Below are positions 25,575 to 34,241 of a stretch of DNA of 64,000 nt, piece after piece; position 1 is the stretch's first letter; each line of letters starts with the position of its first letter. Both the position numbers and the translations under genes were made by a program. The stretch comes from Methylobacter sp. (GTDB taxonomy: Bacteria; Pseudomonadota; Gammaproteobacteria; Methylococcales; Methylomonadaceae): assembly GCF_004322395.1 (NCBI RefSeq), contig NZ_SCTW01000051.1, positions 1 to 64,000 on the forward strand. The letters run 5' to 3'. The notes under the pieces were generated by a model. That model was given only the letters and a program-made list of their open reading frames with translations. It did not search any database and was not told where the DNA came from.

Positions 25575-28500
25575 ATGTCGCCAACCACCTTAAAAACCGA
25601 AGCCGATTCTACAATAACCATTCCCAGAGGCTATAGGGAAATTCCGTTTAACTATACGTCTGCGGATGACTGGCAGGTCGTATCTTTCCTGCTGGGTCCG
25701 GAAATCGCCTTAATTTTGGAGGAACTGCGCGACCGGCGTGTAACCGGACGCTCAGCCCGTTTACTGATGCGTTTTTTTGGGGAGATTTTGATTTATCGAC
25801 GCAATCCTTATCTTCTCCAGGAGCTGGTCAGTTCGGCCAGCAGACGCAAGCGTATGTTCGACAATGCCGATAAACACTTGGGTATTATCGAACAGAATAT
25901 CGGAGATGAAGCCAGGGTGCATAAAGTGCTGATCGCTTCCCGCCAACTGCTGGACGATTTTCGTAAGGATGTCGAAAGCGTACCGGGCTTGCGCCGCCGC
26001 ATGAAAAGAGAACTAGGCGCAGTGACGGGCGTCAGCAACGTATTGTTCGATCCGTTTACATTGGTCTCTCACGCGACCGATGCGACCGACTGGCGTTTGT
26101 TCCTGCCGGTCGCGGTGGTGATGCCGGACAAAGAAGACCAAATTGTGCCGCTGCTCACGGCCATTGCCAAAATGGGGCTCAAAGCCGTGCCGCGCGGCGG
26201 CGGTACGGGTCTGACCGGCGGCGCGGTGCCGCTACGTCCCGATTGCGTGGTGATTAACACGGAAAAGCTCGACCGCATCCGCGGCACGCGGGACATGGAA
26301 TTCAAACTGTGGGACGGACAGACCGCCGTGGCCCAAGTGCTTGAAGTTGAAGTCGGCGTGATCACCGAAAAAGCCCACCAATATGCAAGCAACCGGGGCT
26401 TGGTGTTTGCGACCGACCCGACCAGCGCCTGGGCGTCGTCGATAGGCGGCAACATATCCGAAAACGCCGGCGGCAAATGCGCGGTGCGTTGGGGTACCTG
26501 CATCGACAACCTGATTTCATGGAGAATGGCGATGCCCGGCGGCAAGCGTTGGGAAGTGCGCAGAATCGATCATCAATTACGCAAAATTTTGCCGGAAGAT
26601 AACGTGACTTTCGAAGTGCTCGATGACAACGGCGAGTCGCTCAAGATCATTGTGTTAAAAGGCAGCGAAATCAGGAAAAAAGGCCTGTGGAAAGACATCA
26701 CCAACAAAGCGTTGGGCGGCGTTCCGGGCTTACAAAAAGAAGGCACCGACGGCATTATCACCTCGGCAGAATTCATTCTTTATCCGAAATTCGAAGCCAT
26801 GCGCACGATTTGCCTGGAGTTTTTCGGGCAGGACATGGAAGAAGCCAGCCGTGTAATTGTTGAGTTATCTAAGGCGTTTCCGTTTCCCGACCAAGGCGAA
26901 GACACTCTGGTGGCGCTGGAGCATTTCGATGACGAGTATGTGCGCGCGATCGATTATCAAGTCAAATCAAGCAGTTTCAAAACGCCGAAAGCCGTTCTGT
27001 TAATCGATGTTGCAGGACACAATTTAGATCAAGCACAGCGGGGAATCGATAAAATACGCGCCATTTTGGACCGGCACCCCAATAGCGAACTCTTTGAAGC
27101 GCACGATGCGGCCGAAGCGGAGCGATACTGGGCAGACCGTAAAAAATTCGGGGCGATTGCCCGGCGCACCAACGCTTTTAAGCTGAATGAGGATGTCGTG
27201 ATTCCGCTGGAAACATTGGCCGAATTTGCTCGCTTTATCGACGAGGTCAATGTAGAAGAAGAACGTTACGCCCAGATGAAGTTTCTGGATCGGGCGGCGG
27301 CTCTATTTCGCGATCCTCCGGTTGAAGACAATGCCGATTCATTTGCGGCGCGGTCCAGCGTTGCGCTATATCTTTATACGACCGCCAAGAACACGCTACC
27401 TCTAGCCGATGAAAAAACATTACGCAGCTTGGCTATCATCAATGATTTCAGGCAGGAGTTCGTCGAATTGGCTCGCGGATTCCCAAAAATTATTGCCGCC
27501 GTAGATATTGCCCATCAGGAAGTGCGTGACCGGCGTATCGTGCTGGCAACCCACATGCACGCCGGAGACGGCAACGTGCATGTGAACTTGCCGGTGTTGT
27601 CCAATGACCGGGACATGCTGGAACGCTCGGGTGAAGTCATCGACCAAGTCATGTTTAAAGTCGTTGAATTGGGCGGCGTGGTGTCCGGTGAGCACGGCAT
27701 CGGCGTCACCAAACTCAAGTATCTGGAAAAAGAGCGCATAGCCGATCTGAGCGCCTATCGTCGCGAAGTCGATCCTACAGGTCTGATGAATCCCGGCAAG
27801 CTTGAAGATTTTGACGCACTGGAACATATCTTCACTCCATCGTTCAACTTACTAGGACTGGAGGCGCGCATTTTGCGTCACGGCCAACTCGAAGAGCTGG
27901 CAAACAAAATCGCTCATTGCGTGCGTTGCGGAAAATGCAAACCCGATTGCGGCGTTTTTCATCCTGCGGGCAGCCTGTTTTACCATCCGCGCAACAAGAA
28001 TTTGGCGATCGGCGCGATTATCGAAGCCCTGCTGTTCGACGCGCAGCGCGAATATTCGACGCAATTCGAATTGCTGCAATGGTTGGAAGAAGTGTCCGAT
28101 CATTGCACGACCTGCCACAAATGCGCCAAGCCTTGTCCGGTCGATATAGATTCCGCCGACGTATCGGTGTTGGAACGCCGGATTCTGGCGGATTGGGGTT
28201 ATAAGCGCATGCCGCCAGCGACCAAAATGACGCTGCGCTACTTGAACAGCGGCTCGCCGGCGTTCAATAAAGTGTTCCGCTTCGGCGTACTTCGGGCCGG
28301 TGTTGCAGGACAGCAGCTAGGCACGTTGTTAGCCAAGCCGCTGCAACCGAAAAAAGGCCAATCCAAGCATTACCCGTTGCAACTGCTGAGTTCGCCGATG
28401 CCGGCTGTGCCGGCACTTACATTGCGTGATTTGTTGCCCGACTGCAAGGACGACCAGGTTTTGGTGTTTGAACCCGAACAGGAAGCCGAACGCACCGTCT

Positions 28501-29246
28501 TCTATTTTCCGGGTTGCGGTTCCGAACGCATGGTATCCGACATATCAATGGCGGCCATTCATGTCTTGATGGGGTTAAAAATCCGGGTGGTTTTGCCACC
28601 GCCTTTCCTGTGCTGCGGATTTCCGGCTTACGCCAACGGTCAGACCGAAATGCATTCGCAAAACGGTTTGCGCGTGACGATCCTGCTCAATCAAATCCGG
28701 GACATGTTCACCCATCTGGAGTTCGACGGCTGTGTGGTGACCTGCGGAACCTGCCGCGAGGGGCTGAATGAGATGGAAGCAGCCAAATTGTTCGGCGGTC
28801 GGCTAGTCGACATAACCCGTTATGCGCTGGAGCGGGACTTGCATTTGGCGGGCACCGGCAGCGAGAGTTATCTGTATCACGCTCCCTGTCACGATTCGCT
28901 GGACGGCAAGGCGCTGGACGTGCTCGATAAGCTCGGCGGATTCGGCAGCGTTCAGCCAGTGCCCAATTGCTGTTCAGAGGCGGGAACGCTGTCGCTGTCG
29001 CGTCCCGACATTTCCGCTGCGATGCTGCATCGCAAACGCGAATCGCTGGCGGAAGTCATGCCGGAAAAAGGCAGAGCCACAATCCTGACCAATTGCCCGT
29101 CCTGTATGCAGGGGCTGGGCCGGAATAAAGGCATGGGCGTCGATCCGCAGCATCTTGCTGTGGCGTTGGCTGAAAAATTGTCCGGGAAATCCTGGTTGAA
29201 GCAGTTTAAGGTGCAGGCGAGTAGGGCTAAGGCGTTTAATTTTTGA
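25575..29246 (+). CDS. DUF3683 / FAD-linked oxidase / Fe-S fusion protein
   Basis: 1223 residues. Order: an N-terminal DUF3683-like helical region (about 1-150); an FAD-binding type 4 (PCMH) domain at about 180-370 (AVPRGGGTGLTGGAVPL, GGNISENAGGKCAVRWG); an FAD-oxidase C-terminal domain to about 750 (MHAGDGNVHVNLPV, GEHGIGVTKLKYL); a ferredoxin pair (CVRCGKCKPDC and CTTCHKCAKPC); and two CCG domains (FPGCGSERM/CCGFP and HAPCHDSL/CCSEAG). This is a D-2-hydroxyacid (lactate or glycolate-like) dehydrogenase joined to a GlpC/LutA-type electron-transfer subunit, probably feeding electrons to the quinone pool. The natural donor is not known. No close operon partner. A weak GGATAAG lies before the ATG. 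Confidence 0.88.
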   Translation: MSPTTLKTEADSTITIPRGYREIPFNYTSADDWQVVSFLLGPEIALILEELRDRRVTGRSARLLMRFFGEILIYRRNPYLLQELVSSASRRKRMFDNADKHLGIIEQNIGDEARVHKVLIASRQLLDDFRKDVESVPGLRRRMKRELGAVTGVSNVLFDPFTLVSHATDATDWRLFLPVAVVMPDKEDQIVPLLTAIAKMGLKAVPRGGGTGLTGGAVPLRPDCVVINTEKLDRIRGTRDMEFKLWDGQTAVAQVLEVEVGVITEKAHQYASNRGLVFATDPTSAWASSIGGNISENAGGKCAVRWGTCIDNLISWRMAMPGGKRWEVRRIDHQLRKILPEDNVTFEVLDDNGESLKIIVLKGSEIRKKGLWKDITNKALGGVPGLQKEGTDGIITSAEFILYPKFEAMRTICLEFFGQDMEEASRVIVELSKAFPFPDQGEDTLVALEHFDDEYVRAIDYQVKSSSFKTPKAVLLIDVAGHNLDQAQRGIDKIRAILDRHPNSELFEAHDAAEAERYWADRKKFGAIARRTNAFKLNEDVVIPLETLAEFARFIDEVNVEEERYAQMKFLDRAAALFRDPPVEDNADSFAARSSVALYLYTTAKNTLPLADEKTLRSLAIINDFRQEFVELARGFPKIIAAVDIAHQEVRDRRIVLATHMHAGDGNVHVNLPVLSNDRDMLERSGEVIDQVMFKVVELGGVVSGEHGIGVTKLKYLEKERIADLSAYRREVDPTGLMNPGKLEDFDALEHIFTPSFNLLGLEARILRHGQLEELANKIAHCVRCGKCKPDCGVFHPAGSLFYHPRNKNLAIGAIIEALLFDAQREYSTQFELLQWLEEVSDHCTTCHKCAKPCPVDIDSADVSVLERRILADWGYKRMPPATKMTLRYLNSGSPAFNKVFRFGVLRAGVAGQQLGTLLAKPLQPKKGQSKHYPLQLLSSPMPAVPALTLRDLLPDCKDDQVLVFEPEQEAERTVFYFPGCGSERMVSDISMAAIHVLMGLKIRVVLPPPFLCCGFPAYANGQTEMHSQNGLRVTILLNQIRDMFTHLEFDGCVVTCGTCREGLNEMEAAKLFGGRLVDITRYALERDLHLAGTGSESYLYHAPCHDSLDGKALDVLDKLGGFGSVQPVPNCCSEAGTLSLSRPDISAAMLHRKRESLAEVMPEKGRATILTNCPSCMQGLGRNKGMGVDPQHLAVALAEKLSGKSWLKQFKVQASRAKAFNF

Positions 29247-29284
29247 GGTGAATTGATTGCTCTCGTATTATTGAGAATGAAAGC

Positions 29285-29875
29285 ATGACGTCAATTAACA
29301 GCATTTGTATTTATTGCGGCTCTAGTTCGGGGCGGCTCGATGCGTATGCTTCGGCCGCTCTGTCAATGGCCGAGTCATTAGTCAACCGGAACATCAAACT
29401 GGTTTACGGAGGCGCCAGCATCGGCATTATGGGCATGATGGCGGATCAAGTGTTAAAGCTAGGCGGCCAGGCTATCGGCGTTATACCTAAGGCCTTGGCG
29501 CATAAGGAAGTCGCACATCAGCATCTGACCGAACTGCATGTCACCCAGTCCATGCATGAGAGGAAGATGCTGATGGCCGAGCTTTCAGACGGATTTATAG
29601 CGCTCCCCGGAGGCATAGGAACGCTTGAGGAGTTATTTGAGATTTGGACTTGGGCACAGCTGGGATTTCACCAGAAGCCTTGCGGTTTGCTTAATGTGGA
29701 AGGTTATTACGATTCGTTGATTGAATTCTTAGATCACGTAAGGGCAGAGAAATTCGTTAAACACCATCACCGTGCCATGTTGATGGTGGAATCCGGCCCG
29801 GAAGCGCTATTGGACCGCTATGTCGATTATCAGCCCCCTACTGTGGAACATTGGCTTGGCAAAGACGAGACCTGA
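29285..29875 (+). CDS. LOG family protein (TIGR00730)
   Basis: 196 residues with the LOG (lonely guy) Rossmann fold. It opens ICIYCGSSSG, has LVYGGASIGIMGMMAD, and shows the diagnostic PGGIGTLEELFEIWTWAQLG (PGGxGTxxE). LOG enzymes cleave the ribosyl phosphate from nucleoside 5'-monophosphates (cytokinin nucleotides in plants, AMP-type substrates in bacteria). It lies 38 bases after the oxidoreductase gene and may share its transcript. No strong ribosome site is visible. Confidence 0.9.
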   Translation: MTSINSICIYCGSSSGRLDAYASAALSMAESLVNRNIKLVYGGASIGIMGMMADQVLKLGGQAIGVIPKALAHKEVAHQHLTELHVTQSMHERKMLMAELSDGFIALPGGIGTLEELFEIWTWAQLGFHQKPCGLLNVEGYYDSLIEFLDHVRAEKFVKHHHRAMLMVESGPEALLDRYVDYQPPTVEHWLGKDET

Positions 29876-30002
29876 TTGATTGTTTTTACATTGTTTTCAC
29901 TGCTACGCGAATGTGGAGTTATAAGCCCACGGTTAGCTTGAGTGTGGCGATCACGATCATTATTCGAGCCGAAAATAGTTATGTTTGAATATTGTTAAAA
30001 AG

Positions 30003-30018
30003 CGCGAATAAATTCGCG
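30003..30018. repeat. Small REP-like hairpin
   Basis: CGCGAAT and ATTCGCG arms with a 2-base loop, followed by GTCTAC. This resembles short dispersed palindromes of the TGTAGACGCGAATTTATTCGCG type common in gammaproteobacteria. Confidence 0.5.
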
Positions 30019-30168
30019 TCTACAAAATAGATTACCTCTTAATTTAACGGCGATGACGTAGCGCATGGAAGGATGAAGGAAAAAATCACCTGGTTTAAAA
30101 TACGCTTTGCAGTGCTATCCATAATGTGATCCAATGTACTACACAACGCACTAAACCAGGAGAAAATC

Positions 30169-30426
30169 ATGTCCAGCATTAGCGCCAACGATCTCAAAAC
30201 AAAGGGCGTTTCCGCTATCGAGGCCGAACTTGCGCATCAACCCGAGGCGATTATTTCGGTGCGCGGCAAGGATCGTTTTGTGGTGATGGATATTGCTCAT
30301 TACCACTATCTGCGGGAATGCGAACTAGAGGCCGCGCTGGCCGAAACACGAGCCGATCTGGCCGCAGGGCGGTTCATCAAGGAGTCGGCAACAGACCATT
30401 TGGCGCGTTTGGATAACACTGAATGA
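30169..30426 (+). CDS. Phd/YefM-type antitoxin
   Basis: 85 residues, with AGGAG 7 bases before the ATG. The N-terminal half (SISANDLKTKGVSAIEAELA, ISVRGKDRFVVMDIAHYHYL) has the Phd/YefM DNA-binding layout. The charged C-terminal helix (ALAETRADLAAGRF) would wrap the toxin. Its stop overlaps the toxin start by 4 bases (ATGA), as in type II systems. It should repress its own promoter, which lies in the 100 bases upstream. The exact operator is not obvious. Confidence 0.88.
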   Translation: MSSISANDLKTKGVSAIEAELAHQPEAIISVRGKDRFVVMDIAHYHYLRECELEAALAETRADLAAGRFIKESATDHLARLDNTE

Positions 30427-30701
30427 GCTATACATTGGTTTTCACCGACCAATACACCCGTCGGGCCGACCGTTTTCTCAAACGGCACCCGGAATTGAAA
30501 CAGCAATACCTCAAAACCCTGCAATTGCTTGAAGCTAACCCCTTCCATCCTGGACTACGCTTACACTCTCTGAGCGGACGGCTTGACGGCCTGCATTCGG
30601 TTTCAATCAATCTTTCTTACCGCATCACGCTGGAATTGCTGGTTACAGAGAAAAAAGAAATCATTCCGGTCAATGTCGGTGGACATGACGCGGTTTATTG
30701 A
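30423..30701 (+). CDS. RelE/ParE-superfamily toxin
   Basis: 92 residues, overlapping the antitoxin gene by 4 bases. Features of the RelE/YafQ fold: TDQYTRRADRFLKRHPELK at the start, LHSLSGRLDGLHSVSI in the middle and the NLSYRITLEL strand with the conserved Arg. It ends in VGGHDAVY, typical of the RelE-type IGTHDEVY tail. Such toxins cleave mRNA on the ribosome or, in ParE forms, poison gyrase. The GHDAVY ending favours RelE. Convergent with the DUF3422 gene, 21 bases away. Confidence 0.85.
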   Translation: MSYTLVFTDQYTRRADRFLKRHPELKQQYLKTLQLLEANPFHPGLRLHSLSGRLDGLHSVSINLSYRITLELLVTEKKEIIPVNVGGHDAVY

Positions 30702-30722
30702 CACGGCTAGGACGAAACTCTG

Positions 30723-32027
30723 TTACTCAGTAGTATTAGCAATAATCTTATGAATCCGTTTAGTGCTAATAGCGAAAATAATCAAAATAAACGGAATAGA
30801 AATGCCCTCGACGGTTTCCGGGTTAACTTTCCATCCCATCGTATGAAACACTTCGGCTATTTTGCCGATCAGGCTGGCCGCGTAATAAGTAATGGCGACC
30901 ATCGAAATGCCTTCAACCATTTGTTGCATCCGTAATTGCATTTTTGCCCGCAAAGCCATTGACGTGAGTAAGCCCTGATTTTGTTTCTCGATAACGATGT
31001 CGACACGCGTGCGCAGTAACTGACTGGCGTTGCTGACGCGTTCGGAAAGCTGGGTAAAGCGGCGCGAGATTGATTCGCAAGTATTAATTGCCGGTTCCAA
31101 ACGTCGTTTGATAAATTCACCCAAGGTTTGAATGCCTTGAATCCGAACTTCACGCAAATCGTTTACACGTTGTTCGACCAATTGATAATAGGCACTGGCA
31201 GCCGCAAAGCGGAAGTGATTACTGGATATATAATTTTCAATCTCAGCGGCCAATGTGGTTAGCTCGTCCAATAATTCGCCATCATTATTGTCAGGTAACG
31301 TCATTGCGTTAGTGATCGTATACAGCTGCCGGTCGGATTTATTTAATGCCGGGTATAGTTTGCGCGCGATAGGAAAAGCCAGCAACGCCATAACCCGGTA
31401 CACTTCAATTTCAAATAACCGCTGCAATAATCGCCCTGCCTGTTCGGTTCTTAAGCCATGGTTAATGATCAAAAAGCGGCTGAAACCGTCAACGTGAATG
31501 CGAAAATCCGTAAATACCGAGGCGGCACCGCCGGTTACTTTAGAACCGATGACGGCGTTGTTCGCAAAGTAAACCGATAAAGACGACAAATCCGCATTCT
31601 CATCGTAATCAATATCGGCAGCGGAAACGATGGATGCATGAGCCGCGACAATCAGTTGCCCGGTTAATTGCGACATCCAATCCACCGGAACTTTTTTTAA
31701 CGCGCAATCCGTAAAAGGCTCTTTAGGGGTGTCATGTACATAAAAACTGTAAGTACTGAACTCGCCATGTTGTTCCCAACGTATCTGAAAAGAATTGAAA
31801 GTCGCACTAAATTGATCCGCTTCTTTTTCGGGCGGTGTAACGCCGAACCGCTCGCAAAGCGTTACCAAGTGCTTACGTTCCTGCATTTTTTCTTCAGTCG
31901 ACAGTAATAATGCAAGATGGCTGGCTCTGACCGGTAGATTGAGATTAACCGGTGCTCGGGCGTGAACTTCGTTATGAAGTACAAAGCGTTGGGGATGGTT
32001 TTTAGGAATAGGGAATAAAGTTGTCAC
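30723..32027 (-). CDS. DUF3422 family membrane protein
   Basis: 434 residues. The start NHPQRFVLHNEVHARAPVNL is the conserved opening of DUF3422 proteins. A long soluble helical part contains VTGGAASVFTDFRIHVDGFSRFL near residue 175. Two hydrophobic segments lie near the C-terminus (about 370-390 and 405-425), so it is probably anchored in the inner membrane with most of the protein in the cytosol. The function is unknown. Complete and monocistronic. Confidence 0.85.
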   Translation of the reverse strand: MTTLFPIPKNHPQRFVLHNEVHARAPVNLNLPVRASHLALLLSTEEKMQERKHLVTLCERFGVTPPEKEADQFSATFNSFQIRWEQHGEFSTYSFYVHDTPKEPFTDCALKKVPVDWMSQLTGQLIVAAHASIVSAADIDYDENADLSSLSVYFANNAVIGSKVTGGAASVFTDFRIHVDGFSRFLIINHGLRTEQAGRLLQRLFEIEVYRVMALLAFPIARKLYPALNKSDRQLYTITNAMTLPDNNDGELLDELTTLAAEIENYISSNHFRFAAASAYYQLVEQRVNDLREVRIQGIQTLGEFIKRRLEPAINTCESISRRFTQLSERVSNASQLLRTRVDIVIEKQNQGLLTSMALRAKMQLRMQQMVEGISMVAITYYAASLIGKIAEVFHTMGWKVNPETVEGISIPFILIIFAISTKRIHKIIANTTE

Positions 32028-32104
32028 GAATGTTTTTAAGAATCTCTAAGCGAATGAAGAATGAGCCAATTTTACATAAAAAATGCAGCAAGTAGTAAAA
32101 CCCG

Positions 32105-32488
32105 TTAAATCCATCCGAGGCGCTTACAAGTACCATAGATGAGGTATACCCCAATGCCGCAAACAAAGAGGCCGAAGATCAGACGAAGCTGCGGCCCTTG
32201 CATTTGATTTGCGAAGTAAGCTCCAATCCAGGCTCCCAGGAACATGGTCACGGCAAGAATGATGGCAGCCTTCACATCTACGTTTCCGTGCCGGTAATAT
32301 TCGAATGCCGCAGCAAGACCAATGGGAGGAAGCAGCACTGCAATGGTTGTTCCCGTCGCCATGTGCTGAGAGAAACCGGCCCAGTAAATAAGCGCCGGTA
32401 CGATAACTAGGCCTCCGCCGATACCGAAGAAACCCGACGCGATACCTCCAATAAGACCAATAATCACGAATATGAGCCATGATGGCAT
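32105..32488 (-). CDS. Half-size TauE/SafE family sulfite exporter-like protein
   Basis: 127 residues with four hydrophobic helices. The glycine-rich motif GGIASGFFGIGGGLVIVPAL is the TauE/SafE signature. Full-length family members have about 250 residues in two such halves. This one encodes a single repeat, so it would work as a dimer. GGAGG sits just before the ATG. The family exports sulfite or organic anions, which would suit cysJI elsewhere, but there is no direct link. A frame-shifted open frame in the same place is a shadow. Confidence 0.82.
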   Translation of the reverse strand: MPSWLIFVIIGLIGGIASGFFGIGGGLVIVPALIYWAGFSQHMATGTTIAVLLPPIGLAAAFEYYRHGNVDVKAAIILAVTMFLGAWIGAYFANQMQGPQLRLIFGLFVCGIGVYLIYGTCKRLGWI

Positions 32489-32589
32489 CCGGATCCTCCT
32501 TTCATTGTGGAAGCTTGCGGAAATGAGTATAAGTCCGTAATCAGCCTAAGCGCAATTTATGAGATCATCAAAAGAAGGTCTTGCAGGCC

Positions 32590-33042
32590 TTAAACACAAT
32601 CACATTCGCCGATATCTTCAAACCAGATTTGCGGAGAATGCTGGATAAAGCGCTGCATCAGTGAAATACAATCGGCATCGTTCATTTCAACGACTTTAAC
32701 TCCTGCGTCTTTGAGCCAATTCAAGTGACCCTCGAAGTTGACCGATTCGCCGACCACAACGGTGCCGATATTGAATTGTCGGATCAAACCCGAGCAATAC
32801 CAGCAAGGCGCCAATGTCGTCACCAAAAATTTGTCGCGGTAATTGGTTTGGCGGCCGGCTTTGCGAAACGCGTCGGTTTCGCCGTGGATGGACGGATCGT
32901 TATCTTGCACCCGGCGGTTGCGGCCGCGTCCGAGTAAATTACCATCAGCATCGAACAACGCCGCGCCAACCGGCACGCCGCCCTCATCAAAACCGGCCTG
33001 CGCTTCGGCGAATGCTACGGCCAACATGTCTGTATGATTCAT
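32590..33042 (-). CDS. Cytosine deaminase, yeast Fcy1-like
   Basis: 150 residues. The zinc-binding deaminase motifs are HGETDAF (H-x-E) and APCWYCSG (PCxxC). The overall pattern (EGGVPVGAALF, GRGRNRRVQ, VVGESVNF, RFIQHSP, WFEDIGE) follows yeast cytosine deaminase Fcy1 rather than the amidohydrolase CodA type of E. coli. The Fcy1 ending WFEDIGE is kept exactly, with a CDCV tail added. The expected reaction is cytosine to uracil and ammonia. Guanine or a related base is also possible. It stands alone, with the promoter upstream in a repeat-rich region. Confidence 0.88.
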   Translation of the reverse strand: MNHTDMLAVAFAEAQAGFDEGGVPVGAALFDADGNLLGRGRNRRVQDNDPSIHGETDAFRKAGRQTNYRDKFLVTTLAPCWYCSGLIRQFNIGTVVVGESVNFEGHLNWLKDAGVKVVEMNDADCISLMQRFIQHSPQIWFEDIGECDCV

Positions 33043-33349
33043 CGGGAGTTCTCCGGAATGGGCAAGGGTTAAGCATTGTAGGAGCGGGCGGTACCCGCAA
33101 TGGAAGAGCTACAACTTTATTTCGCTCCCACGCAACGCGCCCGTCGTTATATACAAGTCTCTATTCCGACAGTCCTAGATCTGGCGTCGGGAGACATGCC
33201 GATAGGCAGACCTTCCAGGTTTTTAAAACCTGGAAGGTCTAACTGGCCGCATTCTTAACAGACGGGACAGGGTAATCCTGTCCTAGTCGTTTAATAATTT
33301 GTGTATACCGTACAACGAGCGCGCTACGTGGGAACGAGGGCTATATATT
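33043..33349. other. Repeat-rich intergenic region
   Basis: Contains a GCGGG/CCCGC hairpin (near 33078-33092), the third 33-bp palindrome and two inverted copies of a CCCACGCAACGCGCCCGTCG-type repeat (about 33127-33156 and 33301-33335). A related copy lies next to the fourth palindrome at 42847-42880. No gene. Confidence 0.5.
33208..33240. repeat. Dispersed 33-bp palindrome, copy 3
   Basis: AGACCTTCCAGG / CCTGGAAGGTCT arms around an AT centre. The flanks match copy 1 and, further out, copy 4. Confidence 0.8.
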
Positions 33350-34003
33350 TTAAAACGTAGCGACTTCAGTACCCTTGCCGATCAGTACGACATCCGCTGG
33401 ACGCATCGCAAAAATGCCGACGGTGACTACGCCGGTAATGTTGTTGATGATTTGTTCCATTTTGATCGGATCGATAATGTCCAGGTTATGCACATCGAGA
33501 ATCACATTGTGGTTATCGGTGATAAAGTTTTCCCGCCACACTGGCTGTCCGCCTAATTTAACCATTTCCCTGGCAACATAACTTCTGGCCATCGGAATGA
33601 CTTCAACCGGCAAAGGAAATTTGCCCAGAACATCGACGCATTTGGTTTCGTCGGCGATACAGATGAATTTCTTGCTGGCCGCTGCGATGATTTTTTCGCG
33701 GGTCAACGCGCCGCCGCCGCCTTTAATCATATATTTGTGCGGATTGACTTCATCAGCTCCGTCAACGTAAACATCCAGCGTACCGACTGCGTTCAGGTCC
33801 AGCACAGGAATGCCGACTTGTTTTAATTGTGCGGTGCTCATTTCGGAACTGGAAACCGCGCCTTCAATATCGGCCTTAATGTCGGCCAAATAATTAATGA
33901 AATGCTTCACCGTAGAGCCGGTGCCTACGCCGACAATGCCGACACCTTTAACATACTCCAAAGCGGCTTGAGCTACTTTTTGTTTTAATTCGTCTTGTGT
34001 CAT
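33350..34003 (-). CDS. rpiA: Ribose-5-phosphate isomerase A
   Basis: 217 residues. Interconverts ribose 5-phosphate and ribulose 5-phosphate in the pentose phosphate and ribulose monophosphate pathways. Conserved motifs: [36 protein letters not shown] (here [21 protein letters not shown]) with the catalytic aspartates, and [11 protein letters not shown] with the catalytic Glu. The size matches E. coli RpiA (219). It is divergent to recC across a spacer of about 240 bases with a strong hairpin. Confidence 0.97.
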   Translation of the reverse strand: MTQDELKQKVAQAALEYVKGVGIVGVGTGSTVKHFINYLADIKADIEGAVSSSEMSTAQLKQVGIPVLDLNAVGTLDVYVDGADEVNPHKYMIKGGGGALTREKIIAAASKKFICIADETKCVDVLGKFPLPVEVIPMARSYVAREMVKLGGQPVWRENFITDNHNVILDVHNLDIIDPIKMEQIINNITGVVTVGIFAMRPADVVLIGKGTEVATF

Positions 34004-34121
34004 AAGGTCATCCTGATTTTAGTTATGGGTAATTAAATGGTGTGTGATAATACCTCAGATAGAGTTGTCCAGAAAATTTTTGTGCTCTTGCGGCCGTTTC
34101 TAAGAGAGGCATCTGCCGTAA

Positions 34122-34166
34122 GGCGTGCCGTGCGCGCCTTGGGAGCTAAGGCGCGCACGGCACGCC
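34122..34166. repeat. 19-bp perfect hairpin upstream of recC
   Basis: GGCGTGCCGTGCGCGCCTT (34122-34140) and its exact complement (34148-34166) with a 7-base loop. The flanks GTAA and CTAC echo REP-like elements. It lies 76 bases before the recC ATG and about 120 bases before rpiA, so it is either in the recC leader or between the two divergent promoters. No T-run on either side. Confidence 0.88.
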
Positions 34167-34241
34167 CTACGTTTTCAGGACAAAATTTACACAACGATTA
34201 CAGCTGGTTTCTAAAAATGCGAACAATAAATAAAACCGCTC

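Noticed and set aside
32124..32480. 118-residue minus-strand frame overlapping the TauE gene
   Set aside because: Shadow of the TauE-like gene, which has the ribosome site, helices and signature motif.
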